The position numbers and the translations under genes are program-made. From Pseudothauera lacus (GTDB taxonomy: Bacteria; Pseudomonadota; Gammaproteobacteria; Burkholderiales; Rhodocyclaceae): 64,000 nucleotides of DNA. The notes under the pieces are model-generated. The model did not search any database and was not told the origin of the DNA. It saw only the letters and a program-made list of their open reading frames with translations. The stretch lies in the NCBI RefSeq assembly GCF_003034845.1, contig NZ_PZKC01000004.1:186001-250000 (forward strand). Reading direction: 5' to 3'. Positions 18,922-28,318 of the stretch are shown piece after piece; position 1 is the stretch's first letter; every line of letters begins with the position of its first letter.

Positions 18922-18952
18922 CTTTTCGCCCGCACTTCTCCCCTTTTCGCCC
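18922..18952 (+). promoter_or_regulatory. Tandem CTTTTCGCCC repeats, candidate OmpR-type regulator site
   Basis: CTTTTCGCCC occurs at 18922-18931 and 18943-18952, exactly 21 bases (two helical turns) apart, with a related CACTTCTCCC between them. A -10-like TGTAAT follows at 18976-18981 and the sortase target starts at 19025. OmpR-family regulators bind such direct repeats just upstream of weak -35 regions. Assignment to the neighbouring sortase-system regulator is inference. Confidence 0.45.
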
Positions 18953-19024
18953 CCGCTGGCGACCGCATCGGGCGCTGTAATGCAATCACTGGCACAACGC
19001 TCATTGCATACAGGGAGAACACTG

Positions 19025-21172
19025 ATGAACACGATCACTGCCGCAGCACAACGGCCACGGCATCACGCCATGGAAATCGCCACGCTGGTGGCACACATCC
19101 TCCTCGGCGGACTGGGCATCGCCCTCGCCCTGGGGGCTCTGGTCCTCTTCCTCGCCAGCCCCGCGCACGCCGCCGGCGACACCACCGTGGCAATGCCCGC
19201 TGCCGCCGCCGGCCAGGGCACCCTGCTGCTGCGCGCCGCCGACGGCAGCACCCACGCCGTACCGGTGCTCGACACCGAGGTAGACATCCGCGTCAGCGGC
19301 CCGCTGGCCCGGGCACGCGTGGTGCAGACCTTCCGCAACCCCGGCGAAGCCTGGCAGGAAGGCATCTACGTCTTTCCGCTGCCCGACAACGCCGCCGTCG
19401 ATCGCATGCGCCTGCGCATCGGCGAACGCATCGTTGAAGGAGAGATCCGCGAACGCGAGGAGGCCCGCGCCACTTTCGAACAGGCCCGCGAGCGCGGCCA
19501 GCGCGCCGCACTGGTGGAACAGGAGCGCCCCAACCTGTTCACCACCAGCGTCGCCAACATCCCCCCCGGTGCCGAAGTGAAGGTGGAGATCGAATACCAG
19601 CAAACCCTCGACTATCAAATCATCGACGGCAGCGGACGCTACAGCCTGCGCTTCCCGATGGTCGTCGGCCCGCGCTACATCCCCGGCGATGCGCTGACTG
19701 GCGAGGATCGTGGCCGCACCCGGGGCACCGACCAGGTGGCCGACGCCGGACGCATCAGCCCGCCGGTACTGCACCCGTCCGCTGGCCTCATCAACCCGGT
19801 ACGGCTGCGTGTCGAGCTCGATGCCGGCGTCCCCGTGGCCGCCCTCGACAGCCCTTACCATGCCATCCGCAGCAGCGCCCCGACGCCCAGCCGCCGGGTC
19901 GTGGAACTGGCCGCCGGCGCCACCCCGGCCAACCGCGACTTCGTGCTCACGTGGACGCTGGCCGCCGGCCAGGCCCCGCGCGTTGCGCTGTTCGTCGAGC
20001 GCGGCGAAAAGCTTGATCACGCCCTGCTGATGCTGGTGCCGCCGCAGCTTCCGGCCGGCGAACGTCCGCTGCCGCGCGACGTGGTGTTCATCATCGACAC
20101 CTCGGGTTCGATGGAGGGCACCTCCATCGTCCAGGCCCGCGAGGCCCTTGCCCTCGCCCTGCGCCGCCTGGGGCCGCAGGACCGCTTCAACGTCATCGAA
20201 TTCAACTCCATCACCAGTGCCCTCTACGACGGTGTGCGCGACGCCACCCCCGAACGCATCGAACAGGCCACCCGCTGGGTGCGCAGCCTGCAGGCCCGCG
20301 GCGGCACCGAGATGGCCCCGGCGCTGAGCGCCGCCCTCGACCGCGGCGAGGACCCGGCGCGCGTGCGCCAGGTGATCTTCCTCACCGACGGCGCGGTGGG
20401 CAACGAGGAAGCCCTCTTCCGCCTCATCGAGGAGCGCCTCGGCGACGCCCGCCTGTTCACCGTTGGCATCGGCTCCGCCCCCAACAGCCACTTCATGCGC
20501 AAGGCCGCCGCTGCCGGGCGGGGCACCTTCACCTACATCGGCAATGTCGACGAGGTTCAGGCGCGCATGTCGGAACTCTTCGCCCGCCTCGAAACGCCGC
20601 TGCTGAAAGGGATCGAAATACGCTGGCCGGAGGGCACCGAGGCCGACCAGTGGCCGCGCAAGCTGCCCGACCTGTATGCCGGCGAACCGCTGGTGGTGGC
20701 CGTCGCACTGAAGAAGGCGGACGGTGAGGTGCAGGTCAGCGGCTGGGGGCGCGAGGTGCGCTGGCAGTCCGCGGTGGACCTCCGCCAGGCCAATACCGGC
20801 AGTGGTCTCGGCGCCCTGTGGGCACGCCAGCGCATCGACGCGCTGATGGACAGCCTGCGTGCCGGCGCCGCCGAGGACGAAGTGCGCCAGGAAGTCATCG
20901 CCGTTGCCCTCGCCCACCGCCTGACCAGCCGCTACACCAGCCTGGTGGCGGTCGACCGCACGCCCGTGCGCCCCGCCGACAGCGCCCTGCAAGGCGGCGC
21001 CATGCCCACCAACCTGCCCCACGGCTGGGAACACGAAGCAGTCTTCGGCCAGCTGCCGATGGGCGCCACCGACGCCCGCCTGAACCTCCTCCTTGGCACC
21101 CTCGCCCTCCTTGCCTGCGCCCTGCTGTGGGCGCTGCAGCGCCGCCGTCCGCAAGCCGCCGCCGCGCTGTGA
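19025..21172 (+). CDS. Sortase target protein with VIT and VWA domains
   Basis: Surface-type protein of 715 residues. A membrane/signal segment lies at about 20-50, ending SPAHA. A VIT (inter-alpha-trypsin) domain spans about 65-200 and a von Willebrand A domain about 350-520, with metal-site motif DTSGS at 358-362. The C-terminus is a sortase signal: LPMGAT (677-682), a hydrophobic helix (about 688-706) and RRR. This matches the marine proteobacterial sortase-target family. The start ATG at 19025 follows GGGAGA, and the longer frame upstream crosses the control region. The sortase gene begins 32 bases after the stop. The exported protein is presumably cleaved at LPMGAT and attached or released by that sortase; its role is not known. 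Confidence 0.92.
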   Translation: MNTITAAAQRPRHHAMEIATLVAHILLGGLGIALALGALVLFLASPAHAAGDTTVAMPAAAAGQGTLLLRAADGSTHAVPVLDTEVDIRVSGPLARARVVQTFRNPGEAWQEGIYVFPLPDNAAVDRMRLRIGERIVEGEIREREEARATFEQARERGQRAALVEQERPNLFTTSVANIPPGAEVKVEIEYQQTLDYQIIDGSGRYSLRFPMVVGPRYIPGDALTGEDRGRTRGTDQVADAGRISPPVLHPSAGLINPVRLRVELDAGVPVAALDSPYHAIRSSAPTPSRRVVELAAGATPANRDFVLTWTLAAGQAPRVALFVERGEKLDHALLMLVPPQLPAGERPLPRDVVFIIDTSGSMEGTSIVQAREALALALRRLGPQDRFNVIEFNSITSALYDGVRDATPERIEQATRWVRSLQARGGTEMAPALSAALDRGEDPARVRQVIFLTDGAVGNEEALFRLIEERLGDARLFTVGIGSAPNSHFMRKAAAAGRGTFTYIGNVDEVQARMSELFARLETPLLKGIEIRWPEGTEADQWPRKLPDLYAGEPLVVAVALKKADGEVQVSGWGREVRWQSAVDLRQANTGSGLGALWARQRIDALMDSLRAGAAEDEVRQEVIAVALAHRLTSRYTSLVAVDRTPVRPADSALQGGAMPTNLPHGWEHEAVFGQLPMGATDARLNLLLGTLALLACALLWALQRRRPQAAAAL

Positions 21173-21204
21173 AGGCCTTCCTGATCCGCTTCCGGGAGAA
21201 CACC

Positions 21205-21903
21205 ATGAAAAGCACAAGCCTCTGCCGCCGCTGCACCAGCGAGGACTTTCTCGGCGTCGAGTGCGCCTGGCCGGCACCGCGATGCCTGGGCGCCAGCCGC
21301 CACGGTACGTCACCGGCGTGGCGCCAGCGCCTGCTGCGCGCCGCCTTCGCCGCCGCCGTGCTCGCCACGGTATGGCAGTTCGGCCATGCAGGCTACATCC
21401 ATGCCAAGGCCTGGCTCGCCCAGGCGCTGATTGCCCAGGCGTGGACGCGCACGCTGGCCGGCGAGGAACGCGCCAAGCCGTGGCCGTGGGCCGACACCTG
21501 GCCGGTGGCACGCCTGCGCGCACCCGAACAGGACGTCGATCTGTACGTGCTCGCCGGCGCCGACGGCCGCACCATCGCCTTCGGCCCCGGACACGTGTGG
21601 GGCACCGCCAGCCCCGGCGAGCCGGGCAACACCGTCCTCGGCGCCCACCGCGACACCCACTTCGCCTTCCTCGAACGGCTGGAAGACGGCAGCGAGCTGG
21701 AGTTGCAGAGCGCCAATGGCGAGGTGCTGCGCTACTTCGTCAATCACCGCGAGGTCGTCGATCACACCGATCTGCGCCCGCTGCGCCAGCCCCCGCACGG
21801 GCGCCAGCTTACCCTGGTGACCTGCTGGCCGTTCAACGCCGTGCGCGCCGGCGGGCCGCTGCGCTACGTGGTCACTGCCGACGCCCAGGCCACGCAGATC
21901 TGA
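21205..21903 (+). CDS. Class GN sortase of the dedicated sortase system
   Basis: Transpeptidase of 232 residues anchored by a membrane segment at about 43-60. The active site is visible: His148 in LGAHRDTHF, Cys207 in LTLVTCWPFNAV and Arg220 in GPLRYVV. The ATG at 21205 is preceded by GGGAGAA. A GTG overlapping the target's stop codon is in frame but poorly placed. The first 40 residues contain four cysteines (CRRC, VEC, PRC), an unusual cytoplasmic extension before the membrane segment. It lies immediately downstream of its only evident substrate, the VIT/VWA protein. Confidence 0.92.
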   Translation: MKSTSLCRRCTSEDFLGVECAWPAPRCLGASRHGTSPAWRQRLLRAAFAAAVLATVWQFGHAGYIHAKAWLAQALIAQAWTRTLAGEERAKPWPWADTWPVARLRAPEQDVDLYVLAGADGRTIAFGPGHVWGTASPGEPGNTVLGAHRDTHFAFLERLEDGSELELQSANGEVLRYFVNHREVVDHTDLRPLRQPPHGRQLTLVTCWPFNAVRAGGPLRYVVTADAQATQI

Positions 21904-22014
21904 ACCCCGGCGCAGAGGTCCATACCATGCACAGCGTCCCCTCCCCTTGCGAACGCGCGCTGCCCGGCCACCCGAACCGGTATCATTGCGCCCTGACCCT
22001 CAGCCGCTGCGCAC

Positions 22015-24018
22015 ATGTCCATCACCCCTCCCTCCGGCCGCGAGCTCGAACTGCTTGCCCCGGCACGTTCCGCCGCCATTGGCATCGAAGCCGTCAATCA
22101 CGGCGCCGACGCGGTGTACATCGGCGGCCCGGCCTTCGGCGCACGCGCCGGTGCGGGCAACGCCCTGGCCGACATCGAGAGCCTGGTGCGCCACGCCCAC
22201 CGTTTCGATGCGCGCATCTTCGTCACGCTGAACACCATCCTGCGCGACGACGAGCTCGAAGAAGCGCGGCGCACCGCCTGGGCGCTGTACGAGATGGGCG
22301 TGGATGCGCTGATCGTGCAGGACATGGGTCTGCTGGAACTCGACCTGCCGCCCATCCAGCTGCATGCCAGCACGCAGACCGACATCCGCACACCGGAAAA
22401 GGCGCGCTTCCTGCAGGACGTCGGTTTCTCGCAGATCGTGCTGGCGCGCGAACTCACCCTGGAACAGATCCGCGCCATCCGCGCCGCCACCGACCCGACG
22501 CGCTGCGTCATCGAATTCTTCATCCACGGCGCGCTGTGCGTGGCCTACAGCGGCCAGTGCTACATCAGCCACGCCCACACCGGACGCAGCGCCAACCGCG
22601 GCGACTGTTCGCAAGCCTGCCGCCTGCCCTACAACGTCACCGACCAGGCCGGGCGCATCGTCGCCCACCAGCAACACGTGCTGTCGATGAAGGACAACGA
22701 CCAGTCGGCCAACCTCGCCGCGCTGGTCGACGCCGGCGTGCGCAGCTTCAAGATCGAGGGGCGCTACAAGGACATGGGCTACGTGAAGAACATCACCGCC
22801 CACTACCGCCTGCTGCTCGACGACATCCTCGCCGCCTGTCCCGATCTGGCGCGCGCCTCCAGCGGGCGCTGCAGCTACACCTTCACGCCCGACCCGCAGC
22901 GCAACTACAACCGCGGTGCCACCGATTACTTCGTCAATGGCCGCAAGGACGACATCGGCGCCTTCGACGCGCCGACCTGGGCCGGTCTGCCGGTGGGCCA
23001 CGTGCTGGTCACGGCGCGCGACAGCTTCGAACTGGAAAGCGCGGTGCAGTTGGCCAACGGCGACGGCCTCACCTATTTCGACCTGCAGCGCAACCTGGTG
23101 GGCTTTCGCGCCAACAAGGTCGAACGCCCGGCGCAGCCGGGCAGTGCAGCGCAGCTGGCGCGCTGGCGCGTGTGGCCGGCCGACGGCATGGCACGCCTGA
23201 AGGACCTGCGCGCCGGCACCGAGCTGTCGCGCAACACCGACATGGCCTGGGACCGCCTGCTGGAGAAGAAATCCGCCGAGCGCCGCATCGCCCTGTCGAT
23301 GACCCTGCGCGAGTGCACCGACGGGCTGGCACTGGACGTCGAGGACGAAGACGGCCACCGCGCCGGCGCCGTCCTGGCGCAGGCCTTCGAAGCGGCCAAG
23401 GACGCCGCGCGCGCCGAGGCTGCGCTGCGCGAGCAACTCGGCAAGCTGGGCGGCACGATCTTTACTGCCGCGCACATCACCATCGAGCTGCCGCGCCCCT
23501 GGTTCCTGCCCGCCGCAGCGATCAACGCCCTGCGCCGCGAGGCGATCGAAGCGCTCGAAGCGGCACGTGCCGCGGCCCGCCAGCGCCTGCCGCGCGCCGC
23601 TGCGGTGGCGCCGCCGGCACCCTATCCGGATGACAGCCTGAGCTATCTGGCCAACGTCTTCAACCACAAGGCGCGCGACTTCTACGCCCGCCACGGCGTG
23701 CAGGTCATCGAAGCGGCCTACGAGAGTCACGAGGAACTCGGCGAAGCCAGCCTGATGATTACCAAACATTGCGTGCGCTACAGCCTCAGCCTGTGTCCCA
23801 AGCAGACCGCCGGCGTTACCGGGGTGGCCGGCACCATCCGTGCCGAACCGCTGGTACTGGTCAACGGCAGCGAACGCCTGACCCTGCGCTTCGACTGCAA
23901 GCCCTGCGAGATGCATGTCGTCGGCCGCATCAAGAAGAGCGTGCTGCGCCAGACCGAAGGCGCGCCGCTGCAGTTCTACCGCACCCGCCCGCCGTCCGGC
24001 GCGCAGGCCACCCGTTGA
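22015..24018 (+). CDS. rlhA: RlhA-type 23S rRNA hydroxylase (peptidase U32 family)
   Basis: Protein of 667 residues, close to E. coli RlhA (YdcP), which makes 5-hydroxycytidine at C2501 of 23S rRNA. The N-terminal half carries the U32 signature with cysteines: EFFIHGALCVAYSGQCY, ANRGDCSQACRLPY and FKIEGRYKDMGYVKNIT. The C-terminal extension ends with a cysteine cluster (ITKHCVRYSL, FDCKPCEM) typical of the long RlhA form. It follows the sortase gene by 111 bases on the same strand but is unrelated in function. Exact substrate specificity is by homology. Confidence 0.88.
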   Translation: MSITPPSGRELELLAPARSAAIGIEAVNHGADAVYIGGPAFGARAGAGNALADIESLVRHAHRFDARIFVTLNTILRDDELEEARRTAWALYEMGVDALIVQDMGLLELDLPPIQLHASTQTDIRTPEKARFLQDVGFSQIVLARELTLEQIRAIRAATDPTRCVIEFFIHGALCVAYSGQCYISHAHTGRSANRGDCSQACRLPYNVTDQAGRIVAHQQHVLSMKDNDQSANLAALVDAGVRSFKIEGRYKDMGYVKNITAHYRLLLDDILAACPDLARASSGRCSYTFTPDPQRNYNRGATDYFVNGRKDDIGAFDAPTWAGLPVGHVLVTARDSFELESAVQLANGDGLTYFDLQRNLVGFRANKVERPAQPGSAAQLARWRVWPADGMARLKDLRAGTELSRNTDMAWDRLLEKKSAERRIALSMTLRECTDGLALDVEDEDGHRAGAVLAQAFEAAKDAARAEAALREQLGKLGGTIFTAAHITIELPRPWFLPAAAINALRREAIEALEAARAAARQRLPRAAAVAPPAPYPDDSLSYLANVFNHKARDFYARHGVQVIEAAYESHEELGEASLMITKHCVRYSLSLCPKQTAGVTGVAGTIRAEPLVLVNGSERLTLRFDCKPCEMHVVGRIKKSVLRQTEGAPLQFYRTRPPSGAQATR

Positions 24019-24041
24019 GCCACCGAGGAGAAGCCCCCCGG

Positions 24042-24746
24042 ATGAAACCGATCCCCATCGTCCTTGCCGCCGTCGCCCTACTGATCATCGCACCGCTGGC
24101 CTATCTGCCCTTTGCCGAACCCCAGCAGGAAAGCGAACGCGCCACCCTGCCATGGCAGATCGAGGTTGACGCCAACGGCCACAGCACGGTGTTCGGCTTC
24201 ACCCTCGGGGTATCGACCCTCGGCGACGTACACACGCGCTACGGCGGCGACACCGAGATCGCCGTGATCACCCCGAAGGACGGCACGAGTTCGCTCGAGG
24301 CCTTCAACGCCGAGGCCCGCGCCGGCTTCATCACCGGCAAGATGGTATTCACCGCGGAGCTGGCGCAGGAAGCCGTTGACGCGATGCGCGAGCGTGCGCC
24401 ACGCAGCAGCTACATGGAGAGCACGACGCGCAAGGCCACCCTGCACCCGGATGACTTCGCCCTTGCCCTGCAGACGCCGATCCGCGCCATCGGTTTCATC
24501 CCTACCGCCGACCTCGACACCGCGACCGTCCTGCAGCGTTTCGGCGAACCCGCCGTGCGGCTGCGCAGTGCGGAGAACCTTGAGCACTTCCTCTACCCCG
24601 AGCGCGGACTCGAAGTGATCGTTGACAGTCGCGGCAAGGAATTGCTGCAGTACGTCGCCCCGCGCGACTTCGCCCGCCTGCACGCACCGCTGCTGGCCGA
24701 CGGCGCGGCCCCCGATACCGCCGTGGAGCCCGCCGACAGTCAGTAG
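24042..24746 (+). CDS. Conserved exported protein of unknown function
   Basis: Protein of 234 residues starting at ATG 24042, preceded by GAGGAG. Residues 5-24 are a signal or membrane anchor. The body has GFTLGVSTLGDVHTRYGGDTEI near 50, which resembles small periplasmic domains, then two alternating alpha/beta stretches and an acidic Ala-rich tail. No catalytic motif is visible and I do not recognise the family. It lies 23 bases after rlhA. Its last seven bases overlap the end of the convergent slyX gene. Confidence 0.75.
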   Translation: MKPIPIVLAAVALLIIAPLAYLPFAEPQQESERATLPWQIEVDANGHSTVFGFTLGVSTLGDVHTRYGGDTEIAVITPKDGTSSLEAFNAEARAGFITGKMVFTAELAQEAVDAMRERAPRSSYMESTTRKATLHPDDFALALQTPIRAIGFIPTADLDTATVLQRFGEPAVRLRSAENLEHFLYPERGLEVIVDSRGKELLQYVAPRDFARLHAPLLADGAAPDTAVEPADSQ

Positions 24747-24961
24747 TGCGGGGGAATCTCGTCGCGCAGGCTGAGGGGTTGCGCGGGCGCGCTGGCGTTG
24801 CGCAGCTGCTCCTGCAGGCGTGCGAGGTGCTGCTGCAGACGGTCGATTTCGCGCTGCTGGCGAAACACCGTCATGTTGAGGGTGTCGAGCAGATCCTCGG
24901 CAAAGGCGAGTTTGCTTTCCAGCTCCACCAGGCGGCCTTCGAATTCGCCCTGCTCAGACAT
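24740..24961 (-). CDS. slyX: SlyX family protein
   Basis: Small coiled-coil protein of 73 residues. It begins MSEQGEFEGRLVELESKLAF, continues through a heptad-rich helix (DLLDTLNMTVFRQQREIDRL) and ends with the SlyX tail DEIPPHY. The start ATG at 24959-24961 overlaps the stop of the upstream GTPase gene by eight bases, so the two are coupled. The cellular role of SlyX is not established. Confidence 0.92.
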   Translation of the reverse strand: MSEQGEFEGRLVELESKLAFAEDLLDTLNMTVFRQQREIDRLQQHLARLQEQLRNASAPAQPLSLRDEIPPHY

Positions 24962-25859
24962 CGTCGCCCTCATCGCCCTCATCGCCGCTCGCCAGCGGCG
25001 GGGTACCGGCCAGCATCGCGGCCCGGCTCTCCGGGGTTTCCAAGCTGATGCGACCGATCATGCCGGCGCGGAACTCGGTGAGCAGCAGACCGGCAGCCTT
25101 TTCCAGATCGAGGCCACCGCCCTTGATCAGGCAACCGCGCCGCCGCGCCACCTCTTCGACCAGCGCATGTCCGTCGGCAGGCAGCGCCTTGAGCTTGAAG
25201 CGCTCCACCACCGCTGCGCCGTAGCGCGTCAGCAGGACGTTGCCGAGAAAGGCGGCAACCTCTTCGTCGATCACCGCATTGCGCCCGATCGCATGGCAGG
25301 CGGCGAGCATGAAACCGTCGGCATCGTAGGCAATCTTCGGCCACATCATGCCCGGCGTATCGGTCACCGTCATGTGCTCGCCAAGATCGAAGGTCTGCTG
25401 CGACTTGGTCACCGCCGGCTCGTCGCCGACCTTGGCAACACGGCGGTTGAGCAGCGCGTTCATCAGCGTCGACTTGCCGACGTTGGGGATGCCCATGATC
25501 ATCAGCCGCAGGGGCTTGGTACCGTCATTGCGGTGTGGCGCCAGGGCCTGCGCCAGACGCGGCACGCGGGCAACGTCGGCGGGTTTCTTGCACGACAGCG
25601 CCACCGCCTTCACGCCGGGCTGGCGCTCGTAATACGCCAGCCACGCGCGCGTCGCCTCGGGATCGGCGAGATCGGTCTTGTTGAGGATCTTCAGGCACGG
25701 ACGCTGACGGAACTCGCGCAGCTCGCGGATCATCGGGTTGCAGCTGGCCTCGGGAATGCGGGCATCGAGCACCTCGATGACCACATCGGTGCGCGCCATG
25801 GTTTCGGCGGCCTTCTTGCGCGCCGAGGTCATGTGACCGGGGAACCACTGGATGGGCAT
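24954..25859 (-). CDS. ylqF: YlqF/RbgA-type circularly permuted GTPase
   Basis: Ribosome-associated GTPase of 301 residues. The GTP-binding motifs are in permuted order: NKTD (G4) comes first, then GIPNVGKS (G1) and DTPGM (G3). The start MPIQWFPGHMTSARKK is typical of YlqF/RbgA proteins, which act in large-subunit assembly. The C-terminal alpha-helical domain is present and ends in an acidic tail. It is the upstream member of a pair with slyX, which overlaps its stop. Confidence 0.93.
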   Translation of the reverse strand: MPIQWFPGHMTSARKKAAETMARTDVVIEVLDARIPEASCNPMIRELREFRQRPCLKILNKTDLADPEATRAWLAYYERQPGVKAVALSCKKPADVARVPRLAQALAPHRNDGTKPLRLMIMGIPNVGKSTLMNALLNRRVAKVGDEPAVTKSQQTFDLGEHMTVTDTPGMMWPKIAYDADGFMLAACHAIGRNAVIDEEVAAFLGNVLLTRYGAAVVERFKLKALPADGHALVEEVARRRGCLIKGGGLDLEKAAGLLLTEFRAGMIGRISLETPESRAAMLAGTPPLASGDEGDEGDDV

Positions 25860-25930
25860 GGGTACCTGAATGGGTGAAGCACGGATGGGGCTGCATTATC
25901 GCAGCATTCACCCCCTCCTGCCGGAGTGCG

Positions 25931-28318
25931 TCAATGCGCCGGCGCCACCGTGTTCAGCACGTCGGGGTGCTGGGGATGGCCGAACAGATAGCCCTGGAAG
26001 GCATCGCAGCCATGGGCGACGAGGAATTCGTGCTGGTCACGGGTTTCCACCCCTTCGGCAAGCACGTGCAGGCCCAGGGTCTGGCCAAGCGCAATGATGG
26101 TGCGTGCAATGGCGGCATCGTTGGGGTCGGTAAGCACGTCACGCACGAAGGAACGGTCGATCTTCAACTGGTCGAGCGGCAGGCGCTTGAGGTAGGCCAG
26201 GGAGGAATAGCCGGTGCCGAAATCGTCGAGGGCGAAGCACACCCCGCGCGCCTTGAGCACGTTCATGCGGGCAATGATCTCCTCGACGTTGTCGAGCAGC
26301 AGGCTCTCGGTCAGCTCCAGCTTGAGGCGGTCGGCAGGGATGGCGGTGCGTTCGATGGCGCCGATGACGCGACTGACGAAGTCGGGATGGCGGAACTGGC
26401 GCGCACTGACGTTGACCGCCACACTGAGGCGGCGCAGCTCGGGGTCGCGCTGCCAGCGCGCGATCTGCTCGCAGGCGGCTTCCAGCACCCACTGGCCGAG
26501 GGGCTGGATGAGGCCGCTGCTCTCGGCCAGACCGATGAACTCACCCGGCGCAATGAGGCCACGCTGCGGGTGCTGCCAGCGCACCAGCGCCTCCACCCCG
26601 GCCAGCCGCCCGCCGTTGTCGAGCTGGGGCTGGTAGTGGAGGACGAAATCGCCGGCGCGCAGCCCCTGGCGCATTTCCGCCTCAAGGGCGGATTGCGCCG
26701 CCAGCAGGCTCTGCATCGCCGGATCAAAGAAGCGCAGCGTGTTGCGCCCGGCTCCCTTGGCCTGATACATGGCCAGATCGGCACGCTTGAGCAGTTCTTC
26801 GAGACCGCCTTCGCAGTCGTCGAAGAGGGCGACGCCGATGCTCGGCGTGCCGTGATAGTCCTTGCCGTTGAGGAGATAGGGTTGGGTCAGCGCCGCCAGC
26901 ACCTTCTCGCCGACCTGCTCGGCGTGCTGCGCCGCGGTCTCGCGCGCACTACCGATGTTCTCCAGCATCACCACGAACTCGTCACCGCCGAGACGGGCGA
27001 CGGTGTCGCCGGCGCGCACGGCATCGAGCAGGCGGCGGGCGACCTGCTGCAGCAGAAGGTCGCCACAGGCATGTCCGCGGGTGTCGTTGAGGGTCTTGAA
27101 GTTGTCCAGATCGATGAACAGCAGGGCGCCACCCTGGTGGTTGCGCGCCGCCATCAGCATGGCATGGCGGAGGCGGTCGATGAGCAGGCGGCGGTTGGGC
27201 AGGCCGGTGAGCGCGTCGTAGAAGGCGAGGTGCTTGATCTCCTCCTCGGCGAGGCGGCGGCGGGTGACGTCGTAGGTATAGCCATGCCACAAGGTGCCGC
27301 CATCGGCCTGGCGCTGGGGCGTCGCATGGCTGGCCATCCACAACTCGATACCGTCGCGCACGACACGGAACTCCACCAGACAGGGGAGCAAGCTACGGGC
27401 GGACTCGTCGAAGGCGCCGATCACACGCTCGCGGTCGTCGACATGGATGGCGTCGAGCAACACGCTGCTGTCCTGCGCCGCGGCTTCGGCGGAGACGCCG
27501 AAGATCTCATGCACGCCGTGGCTGGCGTAGGGCAGGCTGGGGTGTCCGTCGGCACCGCGGCGGTACTGGAAGATCATTCCCGGGACGTTGTCGGCAACGC
27601 GCTCGAGGCGTTCGCGCAGTTCACGCTGCTGCTCTTCGGCGGCCTGCAGGGCGCGGTCGCGAAGCTGCAGGGCGGCGATGCTGCGGCGCTGGCGGAGCAA
27701 GGACAGCGCCAGCGCCACACCGAGGGCGCCAAGCAGGACGATCATCGCCGACACGGTGTCGCGCAGGCGGACGAGCTTGCTGCGCTGCACCGACGCCTGG
27801 GTCATGGAAAGCTGGAAGACGGTGTCGTTGAGAATCTGCAGACGCTCACGCACGGCAATGAGCGCCGCCAGCGGCGCATGCAGCGCGGTCGCCGCGGGCG
27901 CCCCGTCGGCCACTGCCACATCGAGTTCGGCAAGCGCCTCGCCGAGCAAGGCATGCATCTCGGTCACCCCGGGCACTCCGGTACCGAGATAGATGATGCG
28001 GTTGTCGCGCTGGCGCAGCACGGCGAGATCGAGCGCCAGCAACAAACGCTCGTAGTGCTCGTCCTGTGGTGCGGCAAGATACAGCCGCAGGTCGCCCTCC
28101 AGCCGCGAAACGTCGCCGAGCAGCGCGGAGAAGTCGCGCTCCTTGTGCAACGAGGCCAGCGGCAGGGCATCTTCCACCTGCGTGACGTTGACCCACAGGT
28201 GGGCAACGCTGCCGGCAACGAAGAGCAGCACGAAGGCCCACAGCAGCGACAGCCGTCGCTGCAGGAAGCGCAAGGCGCGGCTCAAGGCGCCGCAGCCTCG
28301 ATGCGCGTCACCAGCCAC
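25931..28318 (-). CDS. Membrane PAS-GGDEF-EAL cyclic-di-GMP protein
   Basis: Protein of about 795 residues for cyclic-di-GMP turnover. A membrane segment at about 25-43 and a second near 190-210 bracket a helical periplasmic sensor. Then come a PAS domain (about 240-350), a GGDEF domain with intact RLGGDEF, and an EAL domain beginning EALVRWQHP with DDFGTGYSSL and FQGYLFGHP. Both catalytic motifs look complete, so cyclase, phosphodiesterase or both are possible. The GTG at 28316-28318 overlaps the upstream gene by 37 bases. TTG codons nearer that gene's stop could be the true start and would shorten it by about a dozen residues. Confidence 0.88.
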   Translation of the reverse strand: MAGDAHRGCGALSRALRFLQRRLSLLWAFVLLFVAGSVAHLWVNVTQVEDALPLASLHKERDFSALLGDVSRLEGDLRLYLAAPQDEHYERLLLALDLAVLRQRDNRIIYLGTGVPGVTEMHALLGEALAELDVAVADGAPAATALHAPLAALIAVRERLQILNDTVFQLSMTQASVQRSKLVRLRDTVSAMIVLLGALGVALALSLLRQRRSIAALQLRDRALQAAEEQQRELRERLERVADNVPGMIFQYRRGADGHPSLPYASHGVHEIFGVSAEAAAQDSSVLLDAIHVDDRERVIGAFDESARSLLPCLVEFRVVRDGIELWMASHATPQRQADGGTLWHGYTYDVTRRRLAEEEIKHLAFYDALTGLPNRRLLIDRLRHAMLMAARNHQGGALLFIDLDNFKTLNDTRGHACGDLLLQQVARRLLDAVRAGDTVARLGGDEFVVMLENIGSARETAAQHAEQVGEKVLAALTQPYLLNGKDYHGTPSIGVALFDDCEGGLEELLKRADLAMYQAKGAGRNTLRFFDPAMQSLLAAQSALEAEMRQGLRAGDFVLHYQPQLDNGGRLAGVEALVRWQHPQRGLIAPGEFIGLAESSGLIQPLGQWVLEAACEQIARWQRDPELRRLSVAVNVSARQFRHPDFVSRVIGAIERTAIPADRLKLELTESLLLDNVEEIIARMNVLKARGVCFALDDFGTGYSSLAYLKRLPLDQLKIDRSFVRDVLTDPNDAAIARTIIALGQTLGLHVLAEGVETRDQHEFLVAHGCDAFQGYLFGHPQHPDVLNTVAPAH

